64,000 nucleotides of DNA from an uncultured Lachnospiraceae bacterium (GTDB lineage Bacteria > Bacillota > Clostridia > Lachnospirales > Lachnospiraceae). Location of the stretch: positions 83,838-147,837 of the forward strand of contig CAJUSO010000001.1 of the NCBI GenBank assembly GCA_910588965.1, given 5' to 3'. Within the stretch, counting starts at the first letter, position 1; the number at the start of each line of letters is the position of its first letter. A program made the translations under genes and the position numbers. The notes beneath the pieces were generated by a model. It ran no database searches. It was not told where the DNA came from and worked only from the letters and a program-made list of their open reading frames with translations. Below, piece after piece: positions 63,769-64,000 of the stretch.

Positions 63769-64000
63769 TCATATTTTTTGTAAATTTTCAGGTAAATATT
63801 TAGTCAATTCCTCCACTAGCTCATACACTTTTGTACCTGGTGCAATGTCCGTTGGTGTCTTACCTTGTCCTTCTTTTATAATTCTCTTTGCATACCGTAT
63901 TGCAAGTTTGGGACTTCCTTGCTCCATCAAAATATTAAAAATATTTTTCATATTTTTCTGATATTTCCCAATCCCAAGCTCTCTGAATTTATCATTCAAA
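63769..64000 (-). CDS. Unidentified protein, C-terminal end (cut by the window edge)
   Basis: The minus-strand frame runs from the window edge to a stop at 63769, giving about 77 residues, helical and charged (YQKNMKNIFNILMEQG, then KVYELVEELTKYL). It shows no ATG start within the window, so it is probably the end of a longer gene. No family recognised. Confidence 0.4.
   Translation of the reverse strand, partial: LNDKFRELGIGKYQKNMKNIFNILMEQGSPKLAIRYAKRIIKEGQGKTPTDIAPGTKVYELVEELTKYLPENLQKI

Noticed and set aside
1..64000. CRISPR arrays, tRNA and rRNA genes
   Set aside because: No regularly spaced repeats, cloverleaf-type sequences or rRNA segments were seen.

Overview
The window looks like a chromosomal segment of a motile, low-GC, Gram-positive gut anaerobe of the Lachnospiraceae/Clostridia type. 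The reasons are AGGAGG-type ribosome sites, sigma-A and sigma-D promoters, a DUF4179 anti-sigma protein, BlaI/BlaR1 genes, a Firmicutes-style (T7SSb-like) type VII secretion locus, and a flagellin gene inside a large glycosylation island. Species cannot be read from the sequence.

Layout. (1) 1-4.9 kb: the end of a sigma-factor gene and its probable anti-sigma partner, a strong terminator, a minus-strand toxin-antitoxin cassette with a broken PIN toxin, and remnants of two different transposases. (2) 4.9-8.1 kb, minus strand: two paralogous BlaR1-type membrane metallopeptidases flank a single BlaI-type repressor, with a consensus sigma-A promoter overlapping an inverted repeat. (3) 8.3-9.5 kb: two tandem copies of a ~195-bp element (inverted repeat, -10 box, short transcript ending in a terminator hairpin) face a LytTR DNA-binding protein. 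They are probably paired small RNAs. (4) 10.8-18.7 kb: a phage-defence operon of RADAR type, with an unrecognised 427-aa protein, RdrA ATPase, RdrB adenosine deaminase with all zinc-site motifs, a two-TM accessory protein, and a terminator. (5) 18.9-39.2 kb: a type VII secretion locus with its own sigma-A promoter. It encodes a coiled-coil protein, a TPR protein, several WXG100-size proteins, a proline-rich repeat protein, an EssC ATPase split in two, an LXG-like hydrophobic protein, a transmembrane Ser/Thr kinase laid out like EssB but with its catalytic residues present, and a 2068-aa surface protein. (6) 39.7-62.2 kb: a flagellin and sugar island with an epimerase, a GmhA-like isomerase, glycosyltransferases, two radical-SAM/SPASM proteins around a split transketolase, methyltransferases, an HldE-like bifunctional enzyme, flagellin with a sigma-D promoter and a CsrA-type leader, a Maf-type glycosyltransferase, an aminotransferase-like protein, a GNAT protein, NeuB and NeuC. 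Two methyltransferase genes carry G9 and G10 tracts. (7) 62.9-64 kb: a decayed IS200/IS605 element, a MITE-like palindrome, and the edge of an unidentified gene.

How it fits together: the right-hand half builds cell-surface structures (secretion apparatus, large surface protein, glycosylated flagellin, possibly phase-variable modification). The left-hand half is accessory DNA with defence genes, signal-responsive regulators and decayed mobile elements. The most notable items are the RADAR operon with its extra gene, the tandem small-RNA-like repeats, the EssB-like protein with an apparently live kinase, and the radical-SAM/transketolase/heptose module beside flagellin.
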